Below are positions 34,990 to 44,594 of a stretch of DNA of 64,000 nucleotides, piece by piece. Every line of letters starts with the position of its first letter. Position 1 is the stretch's first letter. Made by a program: the position numbers and the translations under genes. Source of the stretch: Bacillota bacterium (GTDB taxonomy: Bacteria > Bacillota > Clostridia > Lachnospirales > Lachnospiraceae); assembly GCA_023435895.1 (NCBI GenBank), contig JAEZLH010000020.1, positions 1 to 64,000 of the forward strand. Direction: 5' to 3'. Below the pieces are notes generated by a model, which saw nothing but the letters and a program-made list of their open reading frames with translations, searched no databases and was not told where the DNA came from.

Positions 34990-35916
34990 TTAGCTATTTG
35001 TTGTCGAATTAAGGTATTTTTCGACGGATGTGATTGCATTGGCTCCATCTGCTGCAGCTGTAATAATCTGTCTCAGCTCCTTTGTTCTCACATCTCCGGC
35101 AGCATAAATTCCGTCTACACTAGTCTCACAAGTTTCATTTGCAATAATATAGCCGCCATCATCCGTATCAACTACGGATTTATACATTTCAGAGTTAGGC
35201 ATATATCCTACTGCAATGAATATTCCAGCCACCTCATAAGTGTTTTGAGCATCACTCTTTACATTTTTAACCTCAATGCTCTCCACTCTATCCTTACCAT
35301 TAATCTTCTCAACAACGCTATCCCATAATATTGTAACATTTTCAAGAGCTGTAAGTTTCGAAACAATACTCTTTGATGCTCTGAACTGATCCCTGCGATG
35401 GATTACATATACCTGCTTACATATTCTCGCTAAGAAGATGGCGTCCTCTACTGCTACATCTCCGCCTCCAACAACTGCCACCGTCTTATTCTTAAAGAAT
35501 GCCCCGTCACAAGTTGCACAGTAGGAAACTCCCATACCTGACAGCGCATCTTCTCCTTCTACCCCAAGATGTCTGGGGGCACCTCCCGTTGCAATGATTA
35601 CACTTTTAGCGGTATGCTGCTGTTCCCCATCCACGGTAACTATCTTAAGGTCATTCTCAACCTTAAACTCTGTTACCTCTCCATTCACAAAATCAGCTCC
35701 TAATTTATCTACATGCTCTCTGAATTTAATACTTAACTCAAAGCCTCCAACCCCTGGGATTCCGGGATAATTATCCACTTCATAGGTATTGATTATCTGC
35801 CCTCCGCTTATTCCTGCTTTCTCAACAACAAGAACACTGAGCTCCGCTCTTTTGGCATAAATGGCTGCGGAAAGACCCGCCGGCCCTGATCCGATTATAA
35901 TTACATCATAAATCAT
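34990..35916 (-). CDS. trxB: Thioredoxin-disulfide reductase
   Basis: A 308-residue FAD/NADPH enzyme that reduces thioredoxin. N-terminal FAD motif MIYDVIIIGSGPAGLSAAIY, redox-active CATC (YCATCDGAFF) near residue 135, NAD(P) motif VVGGGDVAVEDAIFLA and C-terminal GIYAAGDVR. The ATG at 35916 has AGGAGG 8 bases upstream; the frame extends further 5' but that part is not protein-like and opposes the yjfB gene. Confidence 0.96.
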   Translation of the reverse strand: MIYDVIIIGSGPAGLSAAIYAKRAELSVLVVEKAGISGGQIINTYEVDNYPGIPGVGGFELSIKFREHVDKLGADFVNGEVTEFKVENDLKIVTVDGEQQHTAKSVIIATGGAPRHLGVEGEDALSGMGVSYCATCDGAFFKNKTVAVVGGGDVAVEDAIFLARICKQVYVIHRRDQFRASKSIVSKLTALENVTILWDSVVEKINGKDRVESIEVKNVKSDAQNTYEVAGIFIAVGYMPNSEMYKSVVDTDDGGYIIANETCETSVDGIYAAGDVRTKELRQIITAAADGANAITSVEKYLNSTTNS

Positions 35917-35957
35917 TATATATCCTCCTATCTGATTCTTAAAGTAAGTGTTACCGT

Positions 35958-35985
35958 TTGACATAAAGTCTAAACATGTTATAAT
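35958..35985 (+). promoter_or_regulatory. promoter of yjfB
   Basis: TTGACA (35958-35963) and TATAAT (35980-35985) with a 16-base spacer, about 64 bases before the yjfB ATG. Confidence 0.65.
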
Positions 35986-36048
35986 ATAGCTATATTTTAT
36001 TTGGTTGTTATATATCCTATGAATAATGGATATAAGAAAGGAGCCCGT

Positions 36049-36225
36049 ATGATTATTTCTTCTCTGCCCATAACACCAAATCCTACAATAGATAATGCGG
36101 CGGTTGGTATGGCAGTCCTGGCTAAGAGTTTGAACACGGTTCAAATCTCCGGTCAGAATATGATTAAAATGATGGAGCAATCTGTAACTCCAAACCTTGG
36201 TGCAAATATTGATATTCGAGTATAA
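36049..36225 (+). CDS. YjfB-family putative motility protein
   Basis: A 58-residue protein with the family pattern of a short helical middle and the C-terminal GQNMIKMMEQSVTPNLGANI block. YjfB proteins are linked to motility regulons (SigD in Bacillus). The ATG at 36049 has AAAGGAG 5 bases upstream. This promoter is sigma-A-like rather than SigD-like. Flagellar genes elsewhere in the window fit the assignment. Confidence 0.82.
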   Translation: MIISSLPITPNPTIDNAAVGMAVLAKSLNTVQISGQNMIKMMEQSVTPNLGANIDIRV

Positions 36226-36245
36226 TATGAAAGAACATTTATAAA

Positions 36246-36279
36246 AGGGGCTGTGCATTTTAAGCAACAGCCTCTTTTT
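36246..36279 (+). terminator. terminator of yjfB
   Basis: Stem AGGGGCTGT/ACAGCCTCT (one G-U) with a 12-base loop followed by TTTT. It lies 20 bases after yjfB and can serve the convergent methyltransferase gene. Confidence 0.82.
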
Positions 36280-36285
36280 CATATC

Positions 36286-36876
36286 TTATTCTTGTTCTGA
36301 TTTTCTGGCGAGCACACAAATCCAAGCCTTATCAGAATCGTCTCTATTCTCATCTTCCTTCCAGATTTCAATTAATTCCAGTTCTTTCTGTCTCGCTATC
36401 AGTTCTTTTAATGCTTTTGTTCTATAATCTTTATAGTAACGGCTACTGCGCTCCCCTTCAAAATCACCGTAATGGAATGACATAAAGAGTACTCCGTCTC
36501 CCTTTAGACTTTTTACAACTTTGTCCATAATGTCATCTATCCTTGATCCTGATACATGCAGTAATGAGGCGCAGGCCCATATTCCGTCAAATACTTCTTC
36601 AAAGTCAATTTCATCAAATGTTAAATTTAAAACATCTTGTCCTATATGTATGCTTGCTAAGTCACACATTTCTTCAGATGCATCCATCGCAGTCACATCA
36701 AAACCTAAGGATATAAAATGTTCGCTGTCCCTGCCGGATCCGCAGCCCAAATCTAAGATACTGCCTCCCTCCGGTAATAGTTCGGTAAAACGCTCCCAAT
36801 CTTCCTTCATATCGATATCCACTGTATGTTCGAAATATTCCGATGCATTCTGACTATAATACTCTATCGAGTCCAA
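36286..36876 (-). CDS. Class I SAM-dependent methyltransferase
   Basis: A 196-residue Rossmann methyltransferase. Motif I is GSILDLGCGSGRDSEHF near residue 38; FDVTAMDASEEMCDLA and DGIWACASLLHV follow. Similar to small ubiquinone/tellurite-type methyltransferases; the substrate cannot be inferred. The start is TTG with AGGAGG 9 bases upstream. The 327 bases beyond it (36877-37203) are AT-rich with no gene seen; they should hold the promoters of this gene and the divergent thioesterase. Confidence 0.85.
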   Translation of the reverse strand: MDSIEYYSQNASEYFEHTVDIDMKEDWERFTELLPEGGSILDLGCGSGRDSEHFISLGFDVTAMDASEEMCDLASIHIGQDVLNLTFDEIDFEEVFDGIWACASLLHVSGSRIDDIMDKVVKSLKGDGVLFMSFHYGDFEGERSSRYYKDYRTKALKELIARQKELELIEIWKEDENRDDSDKAWICVLARKSEQE

Positions 36877-37203
36877 TTAACTATACCTCCTCTTTTAATC
36901 AAGCCTATTATAACAAAAGTATTCGAATAATTCCAGTATTTTTCGGTAAATACGCAAAAACGGTTATAAATATTTGAAATCGTCCAATTATAAAAAATGT
37001 TTTTATCTGTAATCAAACTTATTGGAATATCTCCAAAAATCACAAAAAACACTATATAAACCATTGGATAAGTGCTATACTTCCATATATACAATTAGCA
37101 CGCAAGCTAATATTTATCGAGAATCTTATAAGGACAACCACTCAAATTGACTCCGGGTGATGATATGCTTGCGAGAATGCTTTAAGAAAGGTCTTGAATT
37201 ATC

Positions 37204-37917
37204 ATGTACAGCTTTAACACAAGAGTCCGGTATAGTGAACTTAACCACCATTTCGGTACGTTATCCTATTCCTCCATTATTAACTACTTCCAGGACTGCA
37301 GCACGTTCCAATCAGAGGATTTAAACCTTGGAATCAATTATTTGCAAGAGCATCACCGCGTCTGGCTCCTTAACGGATGGCAGTTAAAGCTTATCAATCC
37401 TCCAAAACTGGGAGACATGATAACTGTCGGCACCTGGGCATATGATTTTAAGGGCTTTTATGGTTATCGAAACTTTATTATGAAGAATGCTGCAGGGGAA
37501 GTTCTTGCTGTTGCGAATTCTATCTGGGTACACCTCGACACCAATACCGGAAGACCAACCAAGATACCTGCGGATAATGGTTATGAAATTGAGCCCCCTT
37601 ACCCAATGGAATATGGGGAGCGTAAGATTACGATACCGGATACAATTACTTCTCACCCTGAATTTATTGTTAAAAAATCAAATATCGATTCGTATAACCA
37701 TGTAAATAATGGGCAATACATTAAATTGGCAGAGGAATTCCTGCCTGATAATTTTTTGGTTCAATCTATGCGTGTGGAGTATAAGTCACAGGCCGTCATA
37801 AATGATACTATTTTCCCCTTGGTATCTATAAAAGAAGGCTGTTGCACCATCGTGTTAGGAAATGAATCTCACAAGCCATATGCTATTGTAGAATTCGAAG
37901 GACAACTTATTAATTAG
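37204..37917 (+). CDS. Acyl-ACP thioesterase (hotdog fold)
   Basis: A 237-residue protein of two hotdog repeats. The N-terminal one begins MYSFNTRVRYSELNHHFGTL; the second carries SNIDSYNHVNNGQYIKLAEE, the family HVNN motif. Such enzymes release free fatty acids from acyl-ACP and are common in clostridia. AAAGG lies 12 bases before the ATG. It is followed after 21 bases by the CvfB-like gene on the same strand. Confidence 0.9.
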   Translation: MYSFNTRVRYSELNHHFGTLSYSSIINYFQDCSTFQSEDLNLGINYLQEHHRVWLLNGWQLKLINPPKLGDMITVGTWAYDFKGFYGYRNFIMKNAAGEVLAVANSIWVHLDTNTGRPTKIPADNGYEIEPPYPMEYGERKITIPDTITSHPEFIVKKSNIDSYNHVNNGQYIKLAEEFLPDNFLVQSMRVEYKSQAVINDTIFPLVSIKEGCCTIVLGNESHKPYAIVEFEGQLIN

Positions 37918-37938
37918 TGAACGGAAAGGAATTATATT

Positions 37939-38775
37939 ATGATTCAACTTGGAGTTTATCAAACGCTGGAAGCAATCAAAAAAACCGATTATGGTTTTTA
38001 TTTCAGCGAACAAAATAGTGATAAAAAGGAAAGCGTGCTTCTCCCAACGCGTGAAGTTCCTGAAGGAACAACTGTGGGCGATTTGCATGAATTATTTATC
38101 TATAAAGATTCAGAGGACCGTATTATTGCCACAACTTCTAAAGTTCCTGTAACCATTGGCAAACTGGCGGTTCTTACTGTAAAGGAAGTAAGTACAATTG
38201 GTGCATTTTTGGATTGGGGTCTTATGAAAGATCTACTGCTCCCTTATAAGGAGCAAAGCACTCCGGTAAAGGAGGGTGACAAGGTTTTAATCACCTTATA
38301 TATTGATAAGAGCAAGCGTTTATGTGCTACCATGAAAGTATACGATGTACTGGAGAGTAACTCCGAATACAAAAAAGATGATGTAGTGACCGGTATCGTA
38401 TATGATCAAATTGATGCATTCGGTGTCTTTGTTGCGGTAGATGGAAAATACTCCGGAATGATTCCGAAAAATGAAATCTTCCCTTCCCTAAAAATCGGGG
38501 ATAGTATTAAGGCTCGTGTTGTGAATGTACGACCAGACGGAAAGCTTACCCTTAGCCTACGGGAAAAGGCATATCTTCAAATGGATAGTGATACCGAATT
38601 GATTTTAGAGAGATTGAAAAATGCAGGAGGTTTCTTACCACTTAATGACAGTTCCGATCCAGACGTAATCAAGAAAGAATTTAAATTAAGTAAGAATGCT
38701 TTTAAAAGGGCAATTGGCAGATTATATAAGGCAGGTACCATTACAATCACCGATGATGGAATCCGGATCAAATAA
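37939..38775 (+). CDS. CvfB/YitL-like S1 RNA-binding protein
   Basis: A 278-residue protein of serial S1-like domains (VKEVSTIGAFLDWGLMKDLLLP near 75; VTGIVYDQIDAFGVFVAVDG near 155; SIKARVVNVRPDGKLTLSLR near 195). A C-terminal winged helix (FKLSKNAFKRAIGRLYKAG) completes it. CvfB relatives bind RNA and affect virulence or exoprotein expression in staphylococci. AAAGGAA precedes the ATG. Probably in one transcript with the thioesterase. Confidence 0.88.
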   Translation: MIQLGVYQTLEAIKKTDYGFYFSEQNSDKKESVLLPTREVPEGTTVGDLHELFIYKDSEDRIIATTSKVPVTIGKLAVLTVKEVSTIGAFLDWGLMKDLLLPYKEQSTPVKEGDKVLITLYIDKSKRLCATMKVYDVLESNSEYKKDDVVTGIVYDQIDAFGVFVAVDGKYSGMIPKNEIFPSLKIGDSIKARVVNVRPDGKLTLSLREKAYLQMDSDTELILERLKNAGGFLPLNDSSDPDVIKKEFKLSKNAFKRAIGRLYKAGTITITDDGIRIK

Positions 38776-38791
38776 TAGCCCTGCCTAGCTT

Positions 38792-39214
38792 TTATGTCTC
38801 TTTTTTATAATCCTTACTAACAAAATTTATTTTAGGACTCATTCTTGGGTCCTTTTCTTTTAACGGAACTTTGGGCTTTGGGTATAAATCGTTAAAACCT
38901 TTTGCCAACTTATCCTTGCAGTTTTTACAAAATCGGCCCGTCTTAATGGTAGCTCCACACCCTTCGCATTCTAGTCCGATCATAGAATCTTCTGCAAAAG
39001 ATAATCGTTCTTCCCTAATCCACTGTTTTATCTGAGCAATCGGAACTTTTATTACCTCAGACACTTCCTGCATTCCTACGCCGGGGTGATCATATACATA
39101 TTCCTTAACTTCACTAAACTTCATGTCAAGCGCGGCGAGACAACTCTGGCACAATGGCGGACCGGATAGATAATTAAATATCCTGCCGCACCCTTTGCAA
39201 TTTCTTACTTCCAT
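38792..39214 (-). CDS. yvyF: YvyF-family flagellar-operon protein
   Basis: A 140-residue protein of the TIGR03826 type. The N-terminal zinc-finger motif is NCKGCGRIFNYLSGPPLCQSC. A MerR-like helix region (GVGMQEVSEVIKVPIAQIKQ) and a second Cys pair (CEGCGATIKTGRFCKNC) follow. In Bacillus it lies beside comF and precedes flgM; here it also follows comF (14 bases). The ATG at 39214 has GGGAGG 8 bases upstream. flgM is not found next to it. Confidence 0.88.
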   Translation of the reverse strand: MEVRNCKGCGRIFNYLSGPPLCQSCLAALDMKFSEVKEYVYDHPGVGMQEVSEVIKVPIAQIKQWIREERLSFAEDSMIGLECEGCGATIKTGRFCKNCKDKLAKGFNDLYPKPKVPLKEKDPRMSPKINFVSKDYKKET

Positions 39215-39227
39215 AATCGTATCCTCC

Positions 39228-40028
39228 CTAGTATCCTTTACCAATACAAAGTACAACAAAAAATACTTGATTTACATTATGAAGCCTTAACACGTTCGTA
39301 CAGGCTTCCATCGTGCTCCCGGTAGTATAGATATCATCAACAAGCAATACTTTGGATATTGTTTTATCGTGTTTTTTTGCTGCTGATACATTATAATCAA
39401 AGGCTTTTTGCAGATTTCTTAAACGTTCTTTGTCACTCAGTCCTTTTTGTGGAATCGTTCTTCTATTTCGGATCAACAATTCAGAAAGCACTGGTACTCC
39501 CAATTGTTTTCCAATACCTCTCGCGAGAATATCTGCTTGATTATATCCACGCTCCGCTAACTTAGCTCGATGAATTGGTATGGGAACAATGACATCGGGG
39601 TTCATTCTTATAATCTGCTCTTTGTATTGTTGAACGATTTCATCAACATAAAATTTTGCATACTCTTTTTTACTATGATATTTGAAATTCCCTAATGATT
39701 TTTTCATGTCATCATTATAAAGCCATAGTGCAATCCCTTTTTCAAAATGAAAATGTTTTCTGTTGCAATCGCTACAAAACTCATCCTCTTCCCGTTCTAT
39801 GGGTTTACTACACTTTAAACATCTGTTTCCTTCAATTGTAGGCAGTTTTACTCTGCAGCTCTGACAGATTGCATTTCCTTTCGGCAATACAATCTCACCA
39901 CAAATGGGACATCTTACAGGATATATCATATCAAGAATTGTTTGAAACAATGCATGCTCCTTTTTCTGTTCGGAAGAGACCCTTCCTGAGTTTCTTAGAT
40001 TTGCGGCTATCTCAATTACAAAAATCAT
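39228..40028 (-). CDS. comF: ComF-family phosphoribosyltransferase-like protein
   Basis: A 266-residue protein with N-terminal zinc-finger cysteines (RCPICGEIVLPKGNAICQSC) and a PRTase domain with VLLVDDIYTTGSTMEAC, the PRPP-binding loop. In naturally competent bacteria ComF aids DNA uptake. Order comF-yvyF matches Bacillus. The start is uncertain: the ATG at 40028 abuts AAAGG, and a later ATG lies before IYPVRCPICG. Confidence 0.9.
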   Translation of the reverse strand: MIFVIEIAANLRNSGRVSSEQKKEHALFQTILDMIYPVRCPICGEIVLPKGNAICQSCRVKLPTIEGNRCLKCSKPIEREEDEFCSDCNRKHFHFEKGIALWLYNDDMKKSLGNFKYHSKKEYAKFYVDEIVQQYKEQIIRMNPDVIVPIPIHRAKLAERGYNQADILARGIGKQLGVPVLSELLIRNRRTIPQKGLSDKERLRNLQKAFDYNVSAAKKHDKTISKVLLVDDIYTTGSTMEACTNVLRLHNVNQVFFVVLCIGKGY

Positions 40029-40075
40029 CCTTTGATAAATCAGTTTACCTCTGCATCGGAATTATGTCAATGGGA

Positions 40076-40987
40076 CTATACGAACAGTTTTGAAGGGTAT
40101 TCCCCCTTATCAATCAAAGCTTTAATGGAATTCACAACCGCTTCTTTATCTTCTTTGTAGGTTACACCGAACCAACGATCTTCGGTTCTTAGTACGGATA
40201 CTTCTACTTCATTCGCCTTTACCAAATCTCCAACTATGGTGGGAAGTAAATATTCTTTCTTTAATTCGTTTTCTCCAAGAGAAGAAAGAAAGGATGAAAA
40301 ACCACTCTCAAGATAATTGAACAGCTCCGGTGTAAAGCCCCACATATTCATGGATGCTGCACTATTCAGATCAATCTTAATCTCATTGCCGTTACCATCT
40401 ACTGCTTTTGCACTATCCCCATCCTGCTCAATTCCGGATGTCTCATTAATATCAACAAGCTTACCAGCCTCATTCACTTTGCAAATTCCTCGAGTAACTG
40501 TTCCGTTCTCACTTAAGGTATTACCAAGAACAAAGCCTGCCATACAAAATTGATCTTTTTTATCAGCGTTATCATTTAAGAAATCATATACAATCTTAAA
40601 TGCTTCTTTTCCATAATAATCATCTGCATTAATTACTGCAAAAGGTTCTTTTACTACATCCTTGCAACATAATACAGCCTGACCTGTACCCCAAGGTTTG
40701 GTACGATCCGCAGGCTTTGTAAAACCTTCCGGTATCCCATCCAATTCCTGAAATACATACTCTACTTTAACTAATTTCTCAATTCGATTTCCAATAATCT
40801 CTTTAAAGTCCTTCTCTAAATCTTTACGAATAATAAAAACAACCTTATTAAATCCTGCTTTCATTGCATCATAAATGGAATAATCCATTATAATCTCACC
40901 ACCAGGTCCAACTGGTTCTAATTGTTTAATGCCTCCGTATCGGCTTCCCATTCCTGCCGCCATAATAACTAAAGACATATCTGACAT
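40076..40987 (-). CDS. NTP-transferase domain nucleotidyltransferase
   Basis: A 303-residue GT-A-fold protein with MSLVIMAAGMGSRYGG, the nucleotide-binding loop, ELDGIPEGF, WGTGQAVLCCKDVV and VINADDYYGKEAF. It resembles sugar-phosphate nucleotidylyltransferases but without a clear subfamily signature. The ATG at 40987 has GGAGGG 7 bases upstream. It lies before comF on the same strand. Its product may feed surface polysaccharide synthesis, as inferred from neighbouring envelope genes. Confidence 0.85.
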   Translation of the reverse strand: MSDMSLVIMAAGMGSRYGGIKQLEPVGPGGEIIMDYSIYDAMKAGFNKVVFIIRKDLEKDFKEIIGNRIEKLVKVEYVFQELDGIPEGFTKPADRTKPWGTGQAVLCCKDVVKEPFAVINADDYYGKEAFKIVYDFLNDNADKKDQFCMAGFVLGNTLSENGTVTRGICKVNEAGKLVDINETSGIEQDGDSAKAVDGNGNEIKIDLNSAASMNMWGFTPELFNYLESGFSSFLSSLGENELKKEYLLPTIVGDLVKANEVEVSVLRTEDRWFGVTYKEDKEAVVNSIKALIDKGEYPSKLFV

Positions 40988-41002
40988 AATATTACCCTCC
41001 AA

Positions 41003-41330
41003 CTCGTTATAATATATTTTTCTATCGAATAGAAAATATTATACCTTATTTCCCATAAGATTGCACTATCTAAAAATCAAATCCACATTTTACACCATTA
41101 AATGCCAAAGCAATATAAACAATGTCGAATATTCATACCAATCACTTAATCCATCTGTAAAAAAATATGTCAAAAGTACTTTCAGGATGGTTTTCTTCTT
41201 GTCAATACTGATTATATTTTCAGAAAAACCGAACTATTTAATTCGCATTTTACATTTCCCAATATTTTTAGTTAAAAATTCACATCCACCACATATATTT
41301 ATAATACATAAAGTGTTAGGTGGCGTTACA
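41003..41330. other. AT-rich intergenic region, no gene seen
   Basis: Separates the divergent nucleotidyltransferase and deacetylase genes. The plus-strand frame continues upstream of the deacetylase here, but it has no RBS or protein-like composition. No terminator or clear palindrome is seen. Confidence 0.5.
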
Positions 41331-42218
41331 ATGAAAATGATTACTAAGTACATAAAATATATGAATGGGATTTTATTCTTTATTCTTTTTCTGCTACTGG
41401 CTCTAACGATCAGAAAGAATTTCTCCTACATTCATGCCTCTTCCGATGTTCCATCTGATATAACGGTTCCAATTATCATGTATCACCAAGTCAAGAACAA
41501 CAGTCTGGGCAAAGATGTTATCAGTCCTTATGAATTTGAAAGCGATTTAAAATTTTTATCTTCAAATAATTATCACACTGTTACCATGACACAACTGATT
41601 GAATTTGTTTATAATGACATTCCTTTACCTAAGAATCCTATTATACTCTCCTTTGACGATGGATATTTGTCAACTTATAAAAATGTCTTCCCGCTATTGC
41701 AAAAATACAATATGAAAATTGTACTGTCCATTGTCGGAAAAAGCACTGATGATTTCTCAAAGGTAAATGATACAAATGTGGATTATGCCCATCTGACCTG
41801 GGATCACATTAACGAAATGCGTGAATCGGGGCTGGTAGAAATACAGAATCATACCTATAACATGCACAAAATCATCAATGGCAGGTATGGATGCGGTCAA
41901 AAGAGCAATGAAGCTCTTTGTGATTATGAGAAAGCTCTGACGGATGATGTGCTTACCTTTCAAGCTCGTTGCACTTCCATGACGGGCTGGTGCCCTTCCA
42001 CTTTCACATACCCTTATGGAAAATACAACGACAATTCCGAGCAAATTTTAAAAGGGCTTGGTTACAAAGCGACCCTTTCCTGCCGCTATGGAGTAAACCA
42101 GATTAATAAAAACCCTGATAAGTTATTCGGTCTGAAAAGAATGTGCAGAGCACATAATCATTCCCTTAACAAGTTGATTAAGGAAGGGTTAGAAACACTT
42201 AAATACAGCAAAGATTAA
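41331..42218 (+). CDS. Membrane-anchored polysaccharide deacetylase
   Basis: A 295-residue protein with an N-terminal membrane anchor (about residues 13-32) and a NodB-type domain. Motifs: VPIIMYHQV, the catalytic base in ILSFDDGYLSTYKNVFP, the metal His pair in IQNHTYNMH and FTYPYGKYND. It removes acetyl groups from an extracellular amino-sugar polymer (PgaB/IcaB-like or peptidoglycan). The ATG at 41331 has AGGTGG 9 bases upstream; the longer frame begins with non-protein-like sequence. Confidence 0.88.
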   Translation: MKMITKYIKYMNGILFFILFLLLALTIRKNFSYIHASSDVPSDITVPIIMYHQVKNNSLGKDVISPYEFESDLKFLSSNNYHTVTMTQLIEFVYNDIPLPKNPIILSFDDGYLSTYKNVFPLLQKYNMKIVLSIVGKSTDDFSKVNDTNVDYAHLTWDHINEMRESGLVEIQNHTYNMHKIINGRYGCGQKSNEALCDYEKALTDDVLTFQARCTSMTGWCPSTFTYPYGKYNDNSEQILKGLGYKATLSCRYGVNQINKNPDKLFGLKRMCRAHNHSLNKLIKEGLETLKYSKD

Positions 42219-42276
42219 ATATAAAATCCTATCAATGGCATCAAGATTCCGCTTGTAAAAAAGCTGACCAAATTTT

Positions 42277-44493
42277 CTATAACTCTCGAATCCGATCACA
42301 TAAACCAGTATATCTGCTCTGTTCATTCTTATTGTCAATCATGGATTGGAGCATAAAATCACTACCAACAATTGTTACGCAGCTCTTTGCCCTGGTAACC
42401 GCTGTATAGAGCAGATTACGGTTAAACAATAGACGAGGTCCATCCAAAATTGGAAGCACAACCGCCGGATACTCACTCCCTTGGGATTTGTGTATGGTAA
42501 CCGCATAAGCAAGCTCCAGTTCCTCTAACTGGGTGAACGTATATTCTACAAGACGATTATCATCAAACTCCACCAACACCTGCTCTGCAAAAAGATTGAT
42601 TTCTTTAATCTTACCTGCATCTCCGTTAAAGACACCGGTGCCATTTTGTATCACGACTCCAAAGCCATTGCGTATCTCCCAGGTGATTTGATAATTATTT
42701 TTAATCTGCATTACCTTATCGCCTTCCCGGAATACGGTATCATGGAATATCTTTTCCCTTTTGTCCTTATCCGGTGGATTGAGTGCCTGCTGAAGTACTT
42801 GATTTAATCTTTCTACCCCAAGCTCCCCTTTTCTCATAGGCGTCAGTACTTGAATATCAAACGGTGTTGCACCCACGTAGCCCGGAAGCTTATTTTTAAT
42901 CAAATTAATCATCACTGCAGCGATAACATTAGCATCCTCCCGCTTTAAAAAGAAGAAATCTCTGCTTTTATTATCCAAGGTAATATGCTCACCATCGTTG
43001 ATTTTATGTGCATTGACGATAATATCACTATCCGCTGCCTGCCTAAAAATCTTTGTGAGCTTTACGATATTAAAACTATGAGAATCTATAATATCTCTTA
43101 ACACATTGCCGGGTCCCACACTGGGCAGCTGATTTACATCGCCCACAAGAATTAAACGGGTCCCTACCGGGATGGCTTTCAAAAGAGCATTCATCAAACT
43201 AATATCCACCATAGACATCTCATCAATAATTAAAACATCAGTTTCAAGTGGGTTGCTTTCATTGCGTTCAAAGGAATACTTATTCTCTTGATCATCGCTT
43301 AACTTGGAAAGCTCCAATAATCTGTGGATGGTCTTGGCCTCCACCTTGGTTGTTTCCGTCATTCTTTTGGCTGCCCTTCCGGTAGGTGCAGCTAATAGTA
43401 TATCTAGTCCCTCTGATTCGAAGAATTTAATAATTGTATTAATTGTAGTTGTCTTGCCAGTGCCGGGTCCTCCGGTAACAACTAAAAGTCCATTTCTTAC
43501 TGCCTCGGTAACCGCTGTCCTTTGTTGCTCTTCCAGCTCTATTTGAAATTGTTTTTCAATTGCTTCTACGCGCATGCGAATATGATCCGGGTTCATATCA
43601 TAACGGACACTCAAGTCATGCAGCATTCTTGCAACATTTAATTCCATATAATAATAGACGGACGAATAGACCAGCTTACCCTGCTGCTCCGTTTCGCGCA
43701 GCATCACTTTCTTCTCGATACTCAGCGCGGTCAGCTGCCTTTTAATAGTTTCCTCCTCTGCTAACAAAAGAGTCTTTGTTCGGTAAATCAACTCTTCTTC
43801 CGGTAAGTATACATGTCCATCCGAACTTGCCTGTAATAATACATATAATATTCCTGCCTTAATACGGTAATCGGAATCACCACTGATACCAATTCTTCTT
43901 GCAATTTCATCCGCTGTCTTAAAGCCGACTCCGCTAATATCCTCCGACATTTTATAGGGATTCACTTTCAGAACATCATACATCTTCTGACCATACTCTG
44001 AATAAATCTTTACCGCAAGGTTTCCCATAATATTGTATTGCTGCAGGAACAGCATGGCGCTCCTCATGTCACGCTTTTCATCAAATTGTACACTGATTTC
44101 TCTTGCAAGCCTTGGGCTAATTCCCTTTATCTCAACTAATCTCTCCGGTTCATGTTCAATGATTCGAAAGGTGTCCTCTTTGAATTTCTTTACCACTCTG
44201 GCAGCCAGTGCTGGACCAATCCCTTTGATGGCACCTGATCCCAGGTATCGTTCTACCGAGAATAAATCCTCCGGCTGTTTTAATTCATAGCTTTCGATTA
44301 GAAATTGCTGCCCGTATACAGCATGATCCGTATAGCTTCCTCTTGCGCTGATTAACTCACCTTCGCTGATAAAGGGAAAGCTACCCACGCAAGTGATTTC
44401 TTCCTGATCCGCTTGAAGATTTAAAACCGTATATCCATTATCATCATTACGAAAAATGATATGCTCTATATACCCTTCCAGTATTTCAGACAT
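42277..44493 (-). CDS. recD2: RecD2-type ATP-dependent DNA helicase
   Basis: A 738-residue SF1B helicase active without RecBC. N-terminal HhH-like region (GSGAIKGIGPALAARVVKKF; GVGFKTADEIARRIG). Walker A VVTGGPGTGKTTTIN near 345, Walker B VLIIDEMSMVD and motif YAVTIHKSQGSEYPAVVLP. It helps in mismatch and replication-fork repair in Firmicutes. The ATG at 44493 has GGAGG 5 bases upstream. Confidence 0.95.
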   Translation of the reverse strand: MSEILEGYIEHIIFRNDDNGYTVLNLQADQEEITCVGSFPFISEGELISARGSYTDHAVYGQQFLIESYELKQPEDLFSVERYLGSGAIKGIGPALAARVVKKFKEDTFRIIEHEPERLVEIKGISPRLAREISVQFDEKRDMRSAMLFLQQYNIMGNLAVKIYSEYGQKMYDVLKVNPYKMSEDISGVGFKTADEIARRIGISGDSDYRIKAGILYVLLQASSDGHVYLPEEELIYRTKTLLLAEEETIKRQLTALSIEKKVMLRETEQQGKLVYSSVYYYMELNVARMLHDLSVRYDMNPDHIRMRVEAIEKQFQIELEEQQRTAVTEAVRNGLLVVTGGPGTGKTTTINTIIKFFESEGLDILLAAPTGRAAKRMTETTKVEAKTIHRLLELSKLSDDQENKYSFERNESNPLETDVLIIDEMSMVDISLMNALLKAIPVGTRLILVGDVNQLPSVGPGNVLRDIIDSHSFNIVKLTKIFRQAADSDIIVNAHKINDGEHITLDNKSRDFFFLKREDANVIAAVMINLIKNKLPGYVGATPFDIQVLTPMRKGELGVERLNQVLQQALNPPDKDKREKIFHDTVFREGDKVMQIKNNYQITWEIRNGFGVVIQNGTGVFNGDAGKIKEINLFAEQVLVEFDDNRLVEYTFTQLEELELAYAVTIHKSQGSEYPAVVLPILDGPRLLFNRNLLYTAVTRAKSCVTIVGSDFMLQSMIDNKNEQSRYTGLCDRIREL

Positions 44494-44509
44494 TACAACC
44501 TCCATAAAG

Positions 44510-44562
44510 AAAAATGCCATTCGGTCTTATCCTTCAAAACCGGACAACAAAACCAAATGACA
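44510..44562 (-). terminator. terminator of the mbl-flagellar gene cluster
   Basis: On the minus strand TGTCATTTGGT pairs with ACCGAATGGCA (two G-U pairs) followed by TTTTTC. It lies just after the rod-binding gene and just before recD2. Confidence 0.72.
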
Positions 44563-44594
44563 TTAATTTGTTTTATTCGTTGACGTAATATGTA

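Noticed and set aside
34990..36282. 430-residue extended frame of trxB
   Set aside because: The extra N-terminal 120 residues are not protein-like, cross the promoter and the whole yjfB gene on the other strand, and a strong RBS marks the ATG at 35916.
41061..41330. N-terminal extension of the polysaccharide deacetylase frame
   Set aside because: No RBS and non-protein-like composition; the ATG at 41331 with an RBS directly precedes the membrane anchor.
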